DNA of 40,254 nt from Acidobacteriota bacterium (GTDB taxonomy: Bacteria; Acidobacteriota; Vicinamibacteria; Vicinamibacterales; UBA2999): contig JALHON010000007.1 of NCBI GenBank assembly GCA_022842985.1, positions 1 to 40,254 on the forward strand. The letters are read 5' to 3'. Made by a program: the position numbers and the translations under genes. Below are positions 24,318-32,575 of the stretch, piece by piece (position 1 is the first letter of the stretch; every line of letters starts with the position of its first letter). The notes under the pieces were generated by a model. That model ran no database searches, was not told the DNA's origin, and was given only the letters and a program-made list of their open reading frames with translations.

Positions 24318-27300
24318 CTAGAACACGTACTTCAGCGCCAGCTGAATCTGCCGCGACGACTTGACCGTCGAGGTGATCTGGCCGAAGAGCGGCGAGCCGA
24401 CGGTGGTGTTCGGCACGGCGAACTGCGCGTTGTTGAACACGTTGAAGATCTCCGCGCGGAACTGGAACTTCGCGATGCGCTTGGCCAGCGCCATGTCGGC
24501 GTTCCACCGTCCCGGCCCGAAGAGCGTGGTACGAGCGGCGTTGCCGAGCAGGCCGACGGCGGGGGCCGTGAAGCAGCTCGTGTCGAACCAGCGCCGCACC
24601 GTCGGGTCGTCGAGCTGGCCGTCGCAGACGCGGTCGGGCCGGTTGCCGAACGCAGTGCCGGACTGGTTGTTCGCCATGGACATGCCGAGCGGGTAGCCAC
24701 TCTGGGCGATGAAGATGGTGTTGATGCTCCAGTCGCCGAAGAGGGCCTGCGGAAAGCCCTGCAGGTTGCTGAAGAAGCGGCGGCCGTTGCCGAACGGCAC
24801 CTGATACAGCGCACTGAGCGAGAAGTTGTGACGCAGGTCGGTGTTCGCCGACCCGACATCCATCCGGTCGTCGGCGACGACGGGGAAGTAGACGATGCCG
24901 GGGTCGCCGCCGAAGCCCGAGACGCCGTTGGTCAGCGCCTTGGCGTAGGTGTACGCCGCCAGCACGTAGCTGCCGCCCACGGCCCGCCGCTCCAGGCGCG
25001 CCTGCAGCGAGTTGTACTTCATCCACCCGCGGCTGAGGGCGGCGTTCACGTTCACGAGGTTCGGATACGGACGCCGCGCCGCCGGATTGAACCCCGGTCC
25101 AGGCGTCGCGGTGTTGAGGTTGCGGCTCTTGTCGAACAGCCGGTCGGCGTAGCTACCGGCGTAGGCGAGGCTGGCGACAGCGCTCCACGGCAGCTGCCGC
25201 TCCACATTGACGCTCCACTGCTGCACGCGCCCCTGTTTCATGTTCGGGTCGATGGTGGTCCAGTCACCGCGATGGGTGGCCGGATCGATGGGCTGGTTGT
25301 TCACGGGGAACCCGGTGGCCAGGGTCCGCACCGGCGTGATGTTGTCGCTCACGAACGAGTAGGCGTTGGCGTATGGCGGGTTCTGGTACGGCCCGGTCGC
25401 CCCGCCGATGGCCGACACGTCGTGATAGATGCCGTAGCCGGCGCGAACGACGGTGTTCGACGCGCCGGGGCTCCATGCGATGCCGATCCGCGGCTGGATG
25501 TTGCTCCAGTCGGTCTTCACGCCCACCGTGTCGCCGACGAAGATCTGGCCGGTGTAGAAGTCGAAATTGGCGAAGCGATCCTTGGCCTCCGACTGCGGCG
25601 TCGTCACCATGTAGGCCAGACCGAGCGTCATCGTCAACTCGTCGCTCAGGCGCCAGGTGTCGTCCACGAACGCCCGATACTCCTTCCAGCGACGCCCCTT
25701 CACCGAGCCGTTCAGCTGATCATTGCGCCCGCCCGAGGCCGGCAGACCGAGCAACAGGCTCGCGATCGAACTGCCCGTGGCGCCATTGAGCGCACCCGCG
25801 GCGTTGAAGCCGGAGGTGAAGAACGGCGTGAAGGCGAACTGGCCGGCCAGCGCCGTGTCGCCGAGCAGGTTCAACTGCATGGCCCGGAAAGTGCCACCGG
25901 TGTTGATCGTGTGGTTGCCGCGCACCATCGTGAAGGCGTTGGTGTAGTGGTAGACGTTCGTACCGCCGATGAACGGCGAGAACCCGCGATCGCCGACACC
26001 GGCGAAGTTCTGGAAGGTCATGCGGGTGAGGGACGACGTCTCTTCCGTGCCCAGGTTGGCGCCGGGGATGCCCAGCTCCTGCGACTTGTTCGACCCGTAG
26101 CCGAACGACGTGATGGTGTTGTAGACGCGGTTGTACCCGGCGGTGAACTGGTTGACCGCGCCGCCCTTGAAGACGTGCGTGTGCGAGAGAGCGACGTTGG
26201 TGGCGGAGGTGTCGAACGTCTGGTTGCTGGCGAAGGCGCCGGGCGCCCCGAAGTCAGGCAGACCCGTCGGCAGGTACTGATCGGCCAGCTCGGCACTGTA
26301 GCGCGCGAAGATCCGGTCGTTGTTGGTGAAGTTGTGGTCGATGCGAAGGTCGCCCTGGTAGTCGTTCAGGGTCTTCACGGGATTGGCCAGGAAGTTCCCG
26401 CCGAGACGGTCGGTGAAGGTCGGCAACGGCAGCAGCTCGACGAGCGCGCGGCCGATGGGACTGATGCGGTCGGCCGGGATGCGATTGCCTGGAAACGGGT
26501 CGCGGATGAGCAGCCCGGTGGCCGGGTCGGTGCGCGTCGTCGACGGGTCGTAGATGATGGGCGCTGCCGCTCCGGGAAACGACTCGGTGAAGATGCCCTG
26601 CCGCATCAGTGCCGTCGGCACCGTGAGCACGGTGGTCAGGCCTTCCTCGATGTTGTTGCCCTGGAAACCGACGAAGAAGAACGTCCTGTCACGTCGGACC
26701 GGGCCGCCGAGCGAGCCGCCGTAGGTGTTCTGGTTCCAGGGCCGCTTCGCCGCGCCGTCGAAGAAGTTCCGGGCGTCGAGGGCGTCGTTGCGGAAGAACT
26801 CGAAGGCCGAACCTTTGAAGGTATTCTCCCCCGACTTGCTGCTGACGAGCACCGTCGTGCCCCCGCGGCTGCCGTACTGCGCCTGGTAGTTGTGCGTCAG
26901 CACCTTGAACTCGCGAATCGAGTCGACGTTGGGCAGGATGCCGACGCCCCCGGCGGTGAGTTCGTTGTCGTCGACGCCGTCGTAGAGCCAGTCGTTCGCG
27001 TTCTCGCGCATGCCCTGCGCCGACACCGACATGCTGCCGCGGTACGACACCTCGCTCGTCGGCCCCTGGGCCAGGAAGCTGCCGGCGCGTCCGGTCACGG
27101 TGCCAGGGCCGAGGAGCGCCAGCTGGACGAAGTTGCGACCGTTGAGCGGCAACTCGGCGACCTGCTCGGAGTTGATCAGCTGGCCCAGGCTGGCGTCGTT
27201 GCGCTGCAACTGCACGACGGCGGCCTGGCCGGTGACCGTGACCGCGTCAGTGAGGCCGGCCAACGGCAGCGTGAACTCGATCGTCAGCGACGCCTGGACC

Positions 27301-27593
27301 TCGAGCTGGACGCCGGCGCGCTCCTGCGTCTGGAAGCCGGCCATCGCCGCGCTGACGGTGTAGCGCCCGATCGGCAGCAGCGGCAGCGAGAAGCGCCCGG
27401 CCTCGTCGCTCACGACCTCGCGGACGGCGCTCGTGCCTTCATTCTTCGCGGTGACCACCGCGCCCGGCAGGCTGGCCTTCGAACCATCGAGCACCGTGCC
27501 GGTGATCGTGCCGGTGGACTGCGCTTCCGCGACTGCTGGCAGCGTCATCGCCGCGGTCAGCAGCGTCGCCATCCACAACCAGGGCTGTCTCAT
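24318..27593 (-). CDS. TonB-dependent-type outer-membrane receptor with carboxypeptidase-regulatory-like domain
   Basis: A 1,091-residue outer-membrane protein of the Oar-like class common in Acidobacteriota. A signal peptide ends near AVAEAQ. Residues about 30-110 form a carboxypeptidase-regulatory-like Ig-type domain (GTITGTVLDGSKASLPGAVV, GRFSLPLLPIGRYTVS). A plug region follows (LPLNGRNFVQLALLGPG, YDGVDDNELTAGGVG, VLTHNYQAQYG), then a long beta-barrel rich in aromatic residues, ending in the typical terminal strand IQLALKYVF. Such receptors import or bind large or scarce nutrients. The substrate is inferred from context to be nucleosides or nucleic-acid fragments, because the operon continues with a nucleoside hydrolase and a permease. 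It is likely controlled by the divergent LacI-type regulator. Confidence 0.92.
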   Translation of the reverse strand: MRQPWLWMATLLTAAMTLPAVAEAQSTGTITGTVLDGSKASLPGAVVTAKNEGTSAVREVVSDEAGRFSLPLLPIGRYTVSAAMAGFQTQERAGVQLEVQASLTIEFTLPLAGLTDAVTVTGQAAVVQLQRNDASLGQLINSEQVAELPLNGRNFVQLALLGPGTVTGRAGSFLAQGPTSEVSYRGSMSVSAQGMRENANDWLYDGVDDNELTAGGVGILPNVDSIREFKVLTHNYQAQYGSRGGTTVLVSSKSGENTFKGSAFEFFRNDALDARNFFDGAAKRPWNQNTYGGSLGGPVRRDRTFFFVGFQGNNIEEGLTTVLTVPTALMRQGIFTESFPGAAAPIIYDPSTTRTDPATGLLIRDPFPGNRIPADRISPIGRALVELLPLPTFTDRLGGNFLANPVKTLNDYQGDLRIDHNFTNNDRIFARYSAELADQYLPTGLPDFGAPGAFASNQTFDTSATNVALSHTHVFKGGAVNQFTAGYNRVYNTITSFGYGSNKSQELGIPGANLGTEETSSLTRMTFQNFAGVGDRGFSPFIGGTNVYHYTNAFTMVRGNHTINTGGTFRAMQLNLLGDTALAGQFAFTPFFTSGFNAAGALNGATGSSIASLLLGLPASGGRNDQLNGSVKGRRWKEYRAFVDDTWRLSDELTMTLGLAYMVTTPQSEAKDRFANFDFYTGQIFVGDTVGVKTDWSNIQPRIGIAWSPGASNTVVRAGYGIYHDVSAIGGATGPYQNPPYANAYSFVSDNITPVRTLATGFPVNNQPIDPATHRGDWTTIDPNMKQGRVQQWSVNVERQLPWSAVASLAYAGSYADRLFDKSRNLNTATPGPGFNPAARRPYPNLVNVNAALSRGWMKYNSLQARLERRAVGGSYVLAAYTYAKALTNGVSGFGGDPGIVYFPVVADDRMDVGSANTDLRHNFSLSALYQVPFGNGRRFFSNLQGFPQALFGDWSINTIFIAQSGYPLGMSMANNQSGTAFGNRPDRVCDGQLDDPTVRRWFDTSCFTAPAVGLLGNAARTTLFGPGRWNADMALAKRIAKFQFRAEIFNVFNNAQFAVPNTTVGSPLFGQITSTVKSSRQIQLALKYVF

Positions 27594-27729
27594 CTCACAC
27601 CCGCCTTGTGATGATTGGTTGGGCCGCGCCATCCGCGCCCGGCCTGGGACGCGGTCGTCCACGCCGGCGCGTGCGGTCGCGATCACCTGTCCGTGACCCC
27701 CAGCCGGTGGCGCGCGGCCCCCGGGATCC

Positions 27730-27743
27730 TGATAACGTTTTCA
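27730..27743. promoter_or_regulatory. Putative LacI-type operator 1
   Basis: The sequence TGATAACGTTTTCA is a near-perfect 14-base palindrome centred on CG, with one mismatched pair. This is the classic form of LacI/GalR-family operators. It lies 137 bases before the TonB-receptor start and on the receptor side of an AT-rich segment that is the likely shared promoter core. A receptor transcript starting in that segment would read straight into it. Confidence 0.65.
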
Positions 27744-27766
27744 TGGCCGGAGCCAGTGATTTGTCG

Positions 27767-27794
27767 TTGATTTATCGGCTGACACCCATATCAT
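27767..27794 (+). promoter_or_regulatory. Putative promoter of the lacI-type operon
   Basis: A TTGATT hexamer (27767-27772) and a TATCAT hexamer (27789-27794) are separated by 16 bases, matching a housekeeping promoter at four positions each. The predicted transcript start, about base 27801, lies just before operator 2. The segment is clearly AT-richer than its surroundings. No comparably good promoter was seen on the minus strand for the receptor gene, although the AT-rich stretch would suit one. Confidence 0.5.
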
Positions 27795-27805
27795 TCGCGC
27801 TGGGC

Positions 27806-27819
27806 TGAAAACGTTCGGC
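27806..27819. promoter_or_regulatory. Putative LacI-type operator 2
   Basis: The site begins TGAAAACGTT, which repeats the left half and centre of operator 1 read on the opposite strand, while its right half (CGGC) is degenerate. Its centre is 76 bases from that of operator 1, about seven helical turns. It sits immediately downstream of the putative promoter at 27767-27794, the position expected for a repressor block. Confidence 0.55.
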
Positions 27820-27897
27820 AGACTTAACCATGCGAATTGCGGTGTGTCAAGCGTGTTTGGGAGGGCGGGCGGCGTGGGGCGCGCAGGAGGCGGTCCG

Positions 27898-28995
27898 GTG
27901 AAGAAGTCGCAAGCGGCGGCCGGTCGTGCCGCCGCCGAACCGCAGGGCGCCACCATCAGGGGCGTCGCCGAGCGGGCCGGCGTTTCGATCGCCACGGTCT
28001 CGCGCGTGTTCGGCGACCACACGGCCGTGAGCGGCGAACTGCGCCTGCGGGTCGAGGAGGCCGCGCGCGCCCTCAACTACCGGCCGAGTCGCGCCGCGCG
28101 CGCCCTGCGCGTCGGCACGAGCCAGGCGGTCGGCGTCGTGATCCCTGACCTCGAGAACCCGTTCTTCACCGCGGTGGTACGGGGGATCGAGGGCGTGCTG
28201 CAGGCGGCCGGCTACACGCTGCTCCTGGCCAATTCCGACGAGGACGTGGCCAGGGAGCGCCGCATCCTCGAAACGCTGCGGGCCGACGGCGTGGCCGGCA
28301 TCATCTTCGTGCCCATCAACGGCGCACGCGAGGCCTACCGTGACGTCCTCGCGCCGCCGCTGCAGGTGGTCGCCGTCGATCGGTCGGCGGTCAGCCTTCG
28401 CACCGACCTCGTGACGGTCGACAATGTCGACGGCACGCGGCGAGGGGTGGCGCACCTGCTCGCCCTGGGCCATCGCGACGTCGCCCTTCTCGGCGGGCCG
28501 TCACGGCACAGCACGGCCAAGGAACGGGAACGGGGCTACTGCGAGGCGCTGCGGGCGGCGGGCCGCCCGATCCGGCCGGAACTCGTCTACCACGGTGACT
28601 TCCGCGAAAGCGGAGGCTATGAGGGGATGAAGGCGCTCCTGGCCCTGCCGCGGCGCCCCGGGGCCGTCTTCGTCGCCAACAACCTGATGACACTGGGCGC
28701 CTTCAGGGCGCTCCATGAAGCTGGCGTGCGCGTGCCCGACGAACTCGCGCTCGTCGGTTTTGACGACATGCCGTGGGCGACGTCGCTCAATCCGCCGCTC
28801 ACGGCCATCGGCCAGCCTTCGCAGGAGATCGGCTCGTCGGCCGCCGACCTGCTGCTCGACAGGATCGCGCGTCCCGACCGCGCGGTTCGCCACCTGATTC
28901 TCGCCACGAACCTGATCGAGCGGGCCTCGTGTGGGGCATCGGCTCGACCGGCTCGAACAGCAACCGGCGCGGCGGCACGCCCGGCGAGACGATGA
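27898..28995 (+). CDS. LacI-family transcriptional regulator
   Basis: A 365-residue regulator. The N-terminal helix-turn-helix reads TIRGVAERAGVSIATVSRVF (about residues 17-36), followed by the hinge region NYRPSRAARALRVG. The rest is a periplasmic-binding-protein-like effector domain (VGVVIPDLENPFFTAVVRGIE, GVAGIIFVPINGA, VAVDRS, GHRDVALLGGP, FVANNLMTLGAFRAL, LALVGFDDMPWA), as in RbsR, PurR and CytR. The GTG at 27898 is chosen because a perfect AGGAGG lies seven bases upstream. Codons before it are not needed for the DNA-binding domain. Neighbouring nucleoside hydrolase and ribokinase genes suggest the effector is ribose, a nucleoside or a base. It probably acts at the two operators in its own upstream region. 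Confidence 0.93.
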   Translation: MKKSQAAAGRAAAEPQGATIRGVAERAGVSIATVSRVFGDHTAVSGELRLRVEEAARALNYRPSRAARALRVGTSQAVGVVIPDLENPFFTAVVRGIEGVLQAAGYTLLLANSDEDVARERRILETLRADGVAGIIFVPINGAREAYRDVLAPPLQVVAVDRSAVSLRTDLVTVDNVDGTRRGVAHLLALGHRDVALLGGPSRHSTAKERERGYCEALRAAGRPIRPELVYHGDFRESGGYEGMKALLALPRRPGAVFVANNLMTLGAFRALHEAGVRVPDELALVGFDDMPWATSLNPPLTAIGQPSQEIGSSAADLLLDRIARPDRAVRHLILATNLIERASCGASARPARTATGAAARPARR

Positions 28996-29087
28996 GGTTC
29001 GACATGCCGGATACCGTTCGCCGTCTCACATCCCAGCTTCGTCGGCCCGCGCGCCAGCAGGCGCGTCACGGCCATGGAGGTCCCGGC

Positions 29088-30212
29088 ATGACGCCATCCG
29101 TTCGACGCCGACTCACGGCGGCCACCGTTCTGGCCATCGCGCTCGCGACGTATCCGTCGCCCGCTTCCGCGCAGGAACGGGTCATCATCGACGCCGACAT
29201 GGGGGTGCTCAACGACGACGCCGTGGCGCTCTTCATGCTGGTGAACTCGCCCGCCGTCGAGGTGCTCGGCGTGACGATCGTGCCAGGCAACTCGTGGGCC
29301 GAGCACTGCACGGCCGCCGCGCTCCGCCAGCTCGAACTGATCGGACGCACCGACATCCCCGTGTTCATGGGCGTGCGCGAGCCGTTGATGGGCTCCCGGC
29401 AGCCGTGGCTCGAGGCCGAAGAACGACTCTGGGGGCGGACGGAGGTGCTCGGCGCCTACGGGCGCCCGCGCGCGTCCTCGTATCTGGCACTCGACCGCGA
29501 GCCCGTCATCGGGTATCCCACCACGAAGCCTTCCGACGAGAACGCGGTCGATTTCCTCGTGCGGACGATCAAGGCGTATCCGAACCAGGTGACGCTGTTC
29601 GTCATCGGACCGGCGACCAACGTGGCGCTCGCGGTGCGGAAGAACCCCGAGATCGTGCCGCTCGTCAAGCGTGTCTACTACATGGGCGGGGCGGTCGACA
29701 TTCCCGGCAACTCGACGCCGGCGGCCGAGTTCAACTGGTGGTTCGACCCGGAGGCCGCGCGCATCGCCCTGCGTGCGCCGTTCCGTGAGCAGATCGTCGT
29801 GCCGACCGACATCGCCGAGCGCGTGTTCTACACGAAGGCCGAGTACGACCGCATCGTCTCGGCGCCAGAGACGCCGATCACGAAGCTCTTCAAGCAGGTG
29901 CATGGCCCGCGCTTCGAACGAGACGCGGCCGCGCGATCGTTCATCTGGGACGCCCTGGCCACGGCCATTTTCCTGCAACCCACGCTGGCCACCCGCCTGG
30001 TCGATCGCTTCCTCGACGTGGACGTCACCTATGGCCCGAACTACGGCCGCTCCATCGGGTACCACGAGTCGCGGCGCCGCTCGTTCGCCACGCCGGCCGA
30101 CTTCCCGGCCGGCACGCAGAAGGTCAAGGTCCTGATGGACGTCGACCAGCCGAAGTTCTGGAACCTGTACATCGACTTGATGACGCGCCCCGGTCGCGGG
30201 GCGAAACGCTGA
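29088..30212 (+). CDS. Secreted nucleoside hydrolase (second of three)
   Basis: A 374-residue secreted protein of the nucleoside hydrolase family. GGAGG lies seven bases before the ATG at 29088, which begins a signal peptide (RRRLTAATVLAIALATYPSPASAQ). The metal motif is IDADMGVLNDDAVA (Asp35, Asp37, Asp43, Asp44), two residues longer than canonical. The sugar-binding segment is PAAEFNWWFDPEAA. The late metal Asp is in FIWDALAT, with Trp in place of the usual catalytic His. It differs clearly from the first and third hydrolases and carries an extra loop (PLMGSRQPWLEAEERLWG). It follows the LacI-type gene by 92 bases and precedes the third hydrolase by 11, consistent with one operon ending in ribokinase. 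Confidence 0.9.
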   Translation: MTPSVRRRLTAATVLAIALATYPSPASAQERVIIDADMGVLNDDAVALFMLVNSPAVEVLGVTIVPGNSWAEHCTAAALRQLELIGRTDIPVFMGVREPLMGSRQPWLEAEERLWGRTEVLGAYGRPRASSYLALDREPVIGYPTTKPSDENAVDFLVRTIKAYPNQVTLFVIGPATNVALAVRKNPEIVPLVKRVYYMGGAVDIPGNSTPAAEFNWWFDPEAARIALRAPFREQIVVPTDIAERVFYTKAEYDRIVSAPETPITKLFKQVHGPRFERDAAARSFIWDALATAIFLQPTLATRLVDRFLDVDVTYGPNYGRSIGYHESRRRSFATPADFPAGTQKVKVLMDVDQPKFWNLYIDLMTRPGRGAKR

Positions 30213-30223
30213 ACGGAGACGAC

Positions 30224-31330
30224 ATGCGCACCATCCTTCGTCACCTCGCCGTCGCGGCGGTCGGCCTCGCCCTCGCCGGCCCCCTGGCCGACGCCCAGGC
30301 GCAGACCGCCACATCCAAGAAGCGCGTGTTCATCGACCAGGACGGCGCCGCGCTCGGCACCGACATGATCTCGACGCTGGCGATGCTGCAGTCGCCCGAC
30401 GTCGAGGTTCTCGGGATCACCGTCACCGCCGGAGACGCGTGGGTGAAGGCGGGCACGGCCCACATGCTGCGGATGCTGGAGCTGACCGGGCACGGCCACG
30501 TGCCGGTGGCGGCCGGCGCGGCGTTTCCGCTCATCAACTCCCGCGAGAAAGCGGCCGCGTGGGAGGCGCAGTACGGGGAGTTCTCTTACAAGGGCGCGTG
30601 GAACCCCGGGCGGTACCACGAGCCGGATGTCGTGCCCACGCCGCCGACTGGCGCCACGACGCTCAAGCCGATCGACCTGCACGGCGCGCTGTTCATGATC
30701 CAGCAGATCCGCAAGTACCCAGGCGAAGTCACGCTGTGGGTCGGCGGGCCGTTCACGACCGTGGCGCTGGCGCTCGGCCTCGACCCTGAGATCGCGACGC
30801 TGGCCAAGGAACTGGTGCTGATGGGGGCCGGCTTCAACGTCGGCGCGGGCGGCAACCACCGCATCAACGGCCGTCGTGAGTTCAACTGGTGGTGGGATCC
30901 GGAGGCCACGCGCATCGCAATGAGCGCGCCATGGAAGCGGATCGTCATCACACCGGTCGATATCTCGGTCAAGACCTCGCTCAACGACGATCTCAAGCGG
31001 CGGCTGGCCGCGTCGAACGCCAGGGCCGCGCAGTTCATCACGAAGTTCCACCCCGTCGGGCAGAGCGGCGGCGGCGGCTTCATGTGGGACGAGATCTCGG
31101 TGCTGGCGTTCCTCGATCCGAGCGTCATCACCCAGCAGCAACAGCTGTACGTGAACATCGACATCGACCACGGGCCGGGCTACGGGCAGACCATCTTCGT
31201 CGAGGACGTCGTGCCCGGGCCGACGCCGCGGCCACGAACCATGCCCTCGTGGTGGCGCGTCGCCACCGTGCAATGGGATCTCGACCTCAAGAAGTTCTAC
31301 GACCAGTTCTTCCAACTGATGACCCGCTGA
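30224..31330 (+). CDS. Secreted nucleoside-hydrolase-like protein with a degenerate metal site (third of three)
   Basis: A 368-residue member of the nucleoside hydrolase family with a signal peptide (LRHLAVAAVGLALAGPLADAQA). The N-terminal motif is FIDQDGAALGTDMIS: Asp38 and Asp40 are kept, but the usual Asp pair is Thr46-Asp47, so one calcium ligand is missing. The sugar-binding segment NGRREFNWWWDPEAT is recognisable. The late Asp is in FMWDEISV, again with Trp instead of His. It may be a weak enzyme, have another substrate, or be a binding partner of the second hydrolase, whose gene it follows by 11 bases with a GGAG ribosome-binding site. A ribokinase gene follows after 23 bases. Confidence 0.87.
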   Translation: MRTILRHLAVAAVGLALAGPLADAQAQTATSKKRVFIDQDGAALGTDMISTLAMLQSPDVEVLGITVTAGDAWVKAGTAHMLRMLELTGHGHVPVAAGAAFPLINSREKAAAWEAQYGEFSYKGAWNPGRYHEPDVVPTPPTGATTLKPIDLHGALFMIQQIRKYPGEVTLWVGGPFTTVALALGLDPEIATLAKELVLMGAGFNVGAGGNHRINGRREFNWWWDPEATRIAMSAPWKRIVITPVDISVKTSLNDDLKRRLAASNARAAQFITKFHPVGQSGGGGFMWDEISVLAFLDPSVITQQQQLYVNIDIDHGPGYGQTIFVEDVVPGPTPRPRTMPSWWRVATVQWDLDLKKFYDQFFQLMTR

Positions 31331-31353
31331 GCGGCGGCTGACACAGAGGCTAC

Positions 31354-32301
31354 ATGAGCAGACAATCCCGGATCGCCGTTGTCGGCAGCGCCAACGTCGA
31401 CCTGACCACCTTCTCGGACCGCTTTCCCAAAGCGGGAGAGACGATCTTCGGCCAGCACTTCGATCTGGGTTGGGGCGGCAAGGGTGCCAACCAGGCCGTC
31501 GCGGCTCGTCTCTGCGGCGCCGACGTGGCGATGGTCGCCAGAGTGGGCGACGATCTCTTCGGGCCGGCGACGATCACCAACTTCCAGGCGCAGGGCATCG
31601 ACGCCTCGCACGTACGCATCGTGCCCGGCACGTCGAGCGGTGTCGCGCCGATCTTCGTCGAGTCGAACGGCCAGAACCGAATCATCGTCGTGAAGGGCGC
31701 GAACGACCGCCTGCTGCCCGCCGACGTCGACGCCGCCGCGGAGGTGCTCGCCGCCGCCGACTGCATCGTGCTGCAGTTCGAGATTCCGCTCGAGACCGTG
31801 TTCCACACCGTGCGGTTCGCCCGCGAACGCGGCATCCGCTGCATCGTGAACCCGGCGCCGGCCCAGCCCGTCGATCTCGGCGCCCTGGCCGGTGTCGACT
31901 ACTTCGTGCCGAACGAGTCCGAGGCCGAGACCATCACGGGGATGCCGGTGCGGTCCGTGGGCGACGCCGAAGCCTGCGCGAAGCACCTCGTGGCGAAGGG
32001 CCTGACGCGCGTCATCATCACGCTGGGCGACAAGGGCGCCCTGCTCGCGAGCGCCGACGGCGTGACCCACGTGCCGCCGTATCCCGTCGCCACCAAGGAC
32101 ACGACCGGTGCTGGCGACGCCTTCGTGGGCAGCTTCGCCGTGTTCCTCGGCGAGGGGCTGGCCGAGCGCGACGCCATCGCCCGCGCCAACCTCTACGCGG
32201 CACTCTCGACCACCGGCATCGGCACGCAGAAGTCGTTCGTGACGCGAGCGCGCTTCGACGACGAGTGGAAGGCTCGCCTGGGCGCGGCTGGACAGGCGTA
32301 G
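31354..32301 (+). CDS. rbsK: Ribokinase (PfkB family)
   Basis: A 315-residue cytoplasmic sugar kinase. The first PfkB signature is WGGKGANQAVAAARLCG-like (residues about 41-55), and the second is DTTGAGDAFVGS, whose Asp is the catalytic base. VVGSANVDLT at the N-terminus and NPAPAQPVDL and PNESEAE in the middle are typical of ribokinase rather than fructokinase or adenosine kinase. It should convert ribose to ribose-5-phosphate with ATP, feeding the pentose phosphate pathway. Placed after two secreted nucleoside hydrolases, it would use the ribose they release after uptake by the permease. Deoxyribokinase activity cannot be excluded. It is the last gene of the LacI-led operon. Confidence 0.92.
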   Translation: MSRQSRIAVVGSANVDLTTFSDRFPKAGETIFGQHFDLGWGGKGANQAVAARLCGADVAMVARVGDDLFGPATITNFQAQGIDASHVRIVPGTSSGVAPIFVESNGQNRIIVVKGANDRLLPADVDAAAEVLAAADCIVLQFEIPLETVFHTVRFARERGIRCIVNPAPAQPVDLGALAGVDYFVPNESEAETITGMPVRSVGDAEACAKHLVAKGLTRVIITLGDKGALLASADGVTHVPPYPVATKDTTGAGDAFVGSFAVFLGEGLAERDAIARANLYAALSTTGIGTQKSFVTRARFDDEWKARLGAAGQA

Positions 32302-32329
32302 CGTCGCGCGTCTTCGGGGAGCCGTCCTC

Positions 32330-32542
32330 GGCGGGCCGCTCGACCATCACCCTCCAGTTCGCCTGCGAGGGCGGTGGCGTGGGCAAGGCCGCCATCGTCA
32401 CGCTGACCGTGAGACCTTCGCCGTGGGCGGCGAATACACCTCGACACCGGTCGGTCGGTACACCGCGCCGTTCCGGTTCCCAGGGACCCTCGAGCGGGTG
32501 GAGCTGCGGTCCGAGCCGGCCGCCACTGCCGTGCGACCGTAG
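32330..32542 (+). pseudogene. Remnant of an arylsulfatase C-terminus
   Basis: Two plus-strand frames, joined by a shift near 32405, match the end of arylsulfatases. The first gives STITLQFACEGGGVGKAAIV, like the GGGxGKGG strand of the sulfatase C-terminal domain. The second gives ETFAVGGEYTSTPVG and then PFRFPGTLERVEL before a TAG stop, like the usual ETFDVG-x-DTGTPV ... PF-F-TG-L-KV ending. Roughly 20 residues that normally separate the two are missing, so it is a deleted and frameshifted remnant. The catalytic domain is absent. It fills the gap between the ribokinase gene and the convergent deaminase gene. Confidence 0.65.
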
Positions 32543-32575
32543 GACGGCGTCGCGGCCCGTCGCCCCTGCGCCCGC

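Noticed and set aside
24828-27611. A 927-codon plus-strand open frame
   Set aside because: It is the antisense shadow of the TonB-type receptor gene. The translation is low-complexity Arg/Val/His sequence and lacks any motif.
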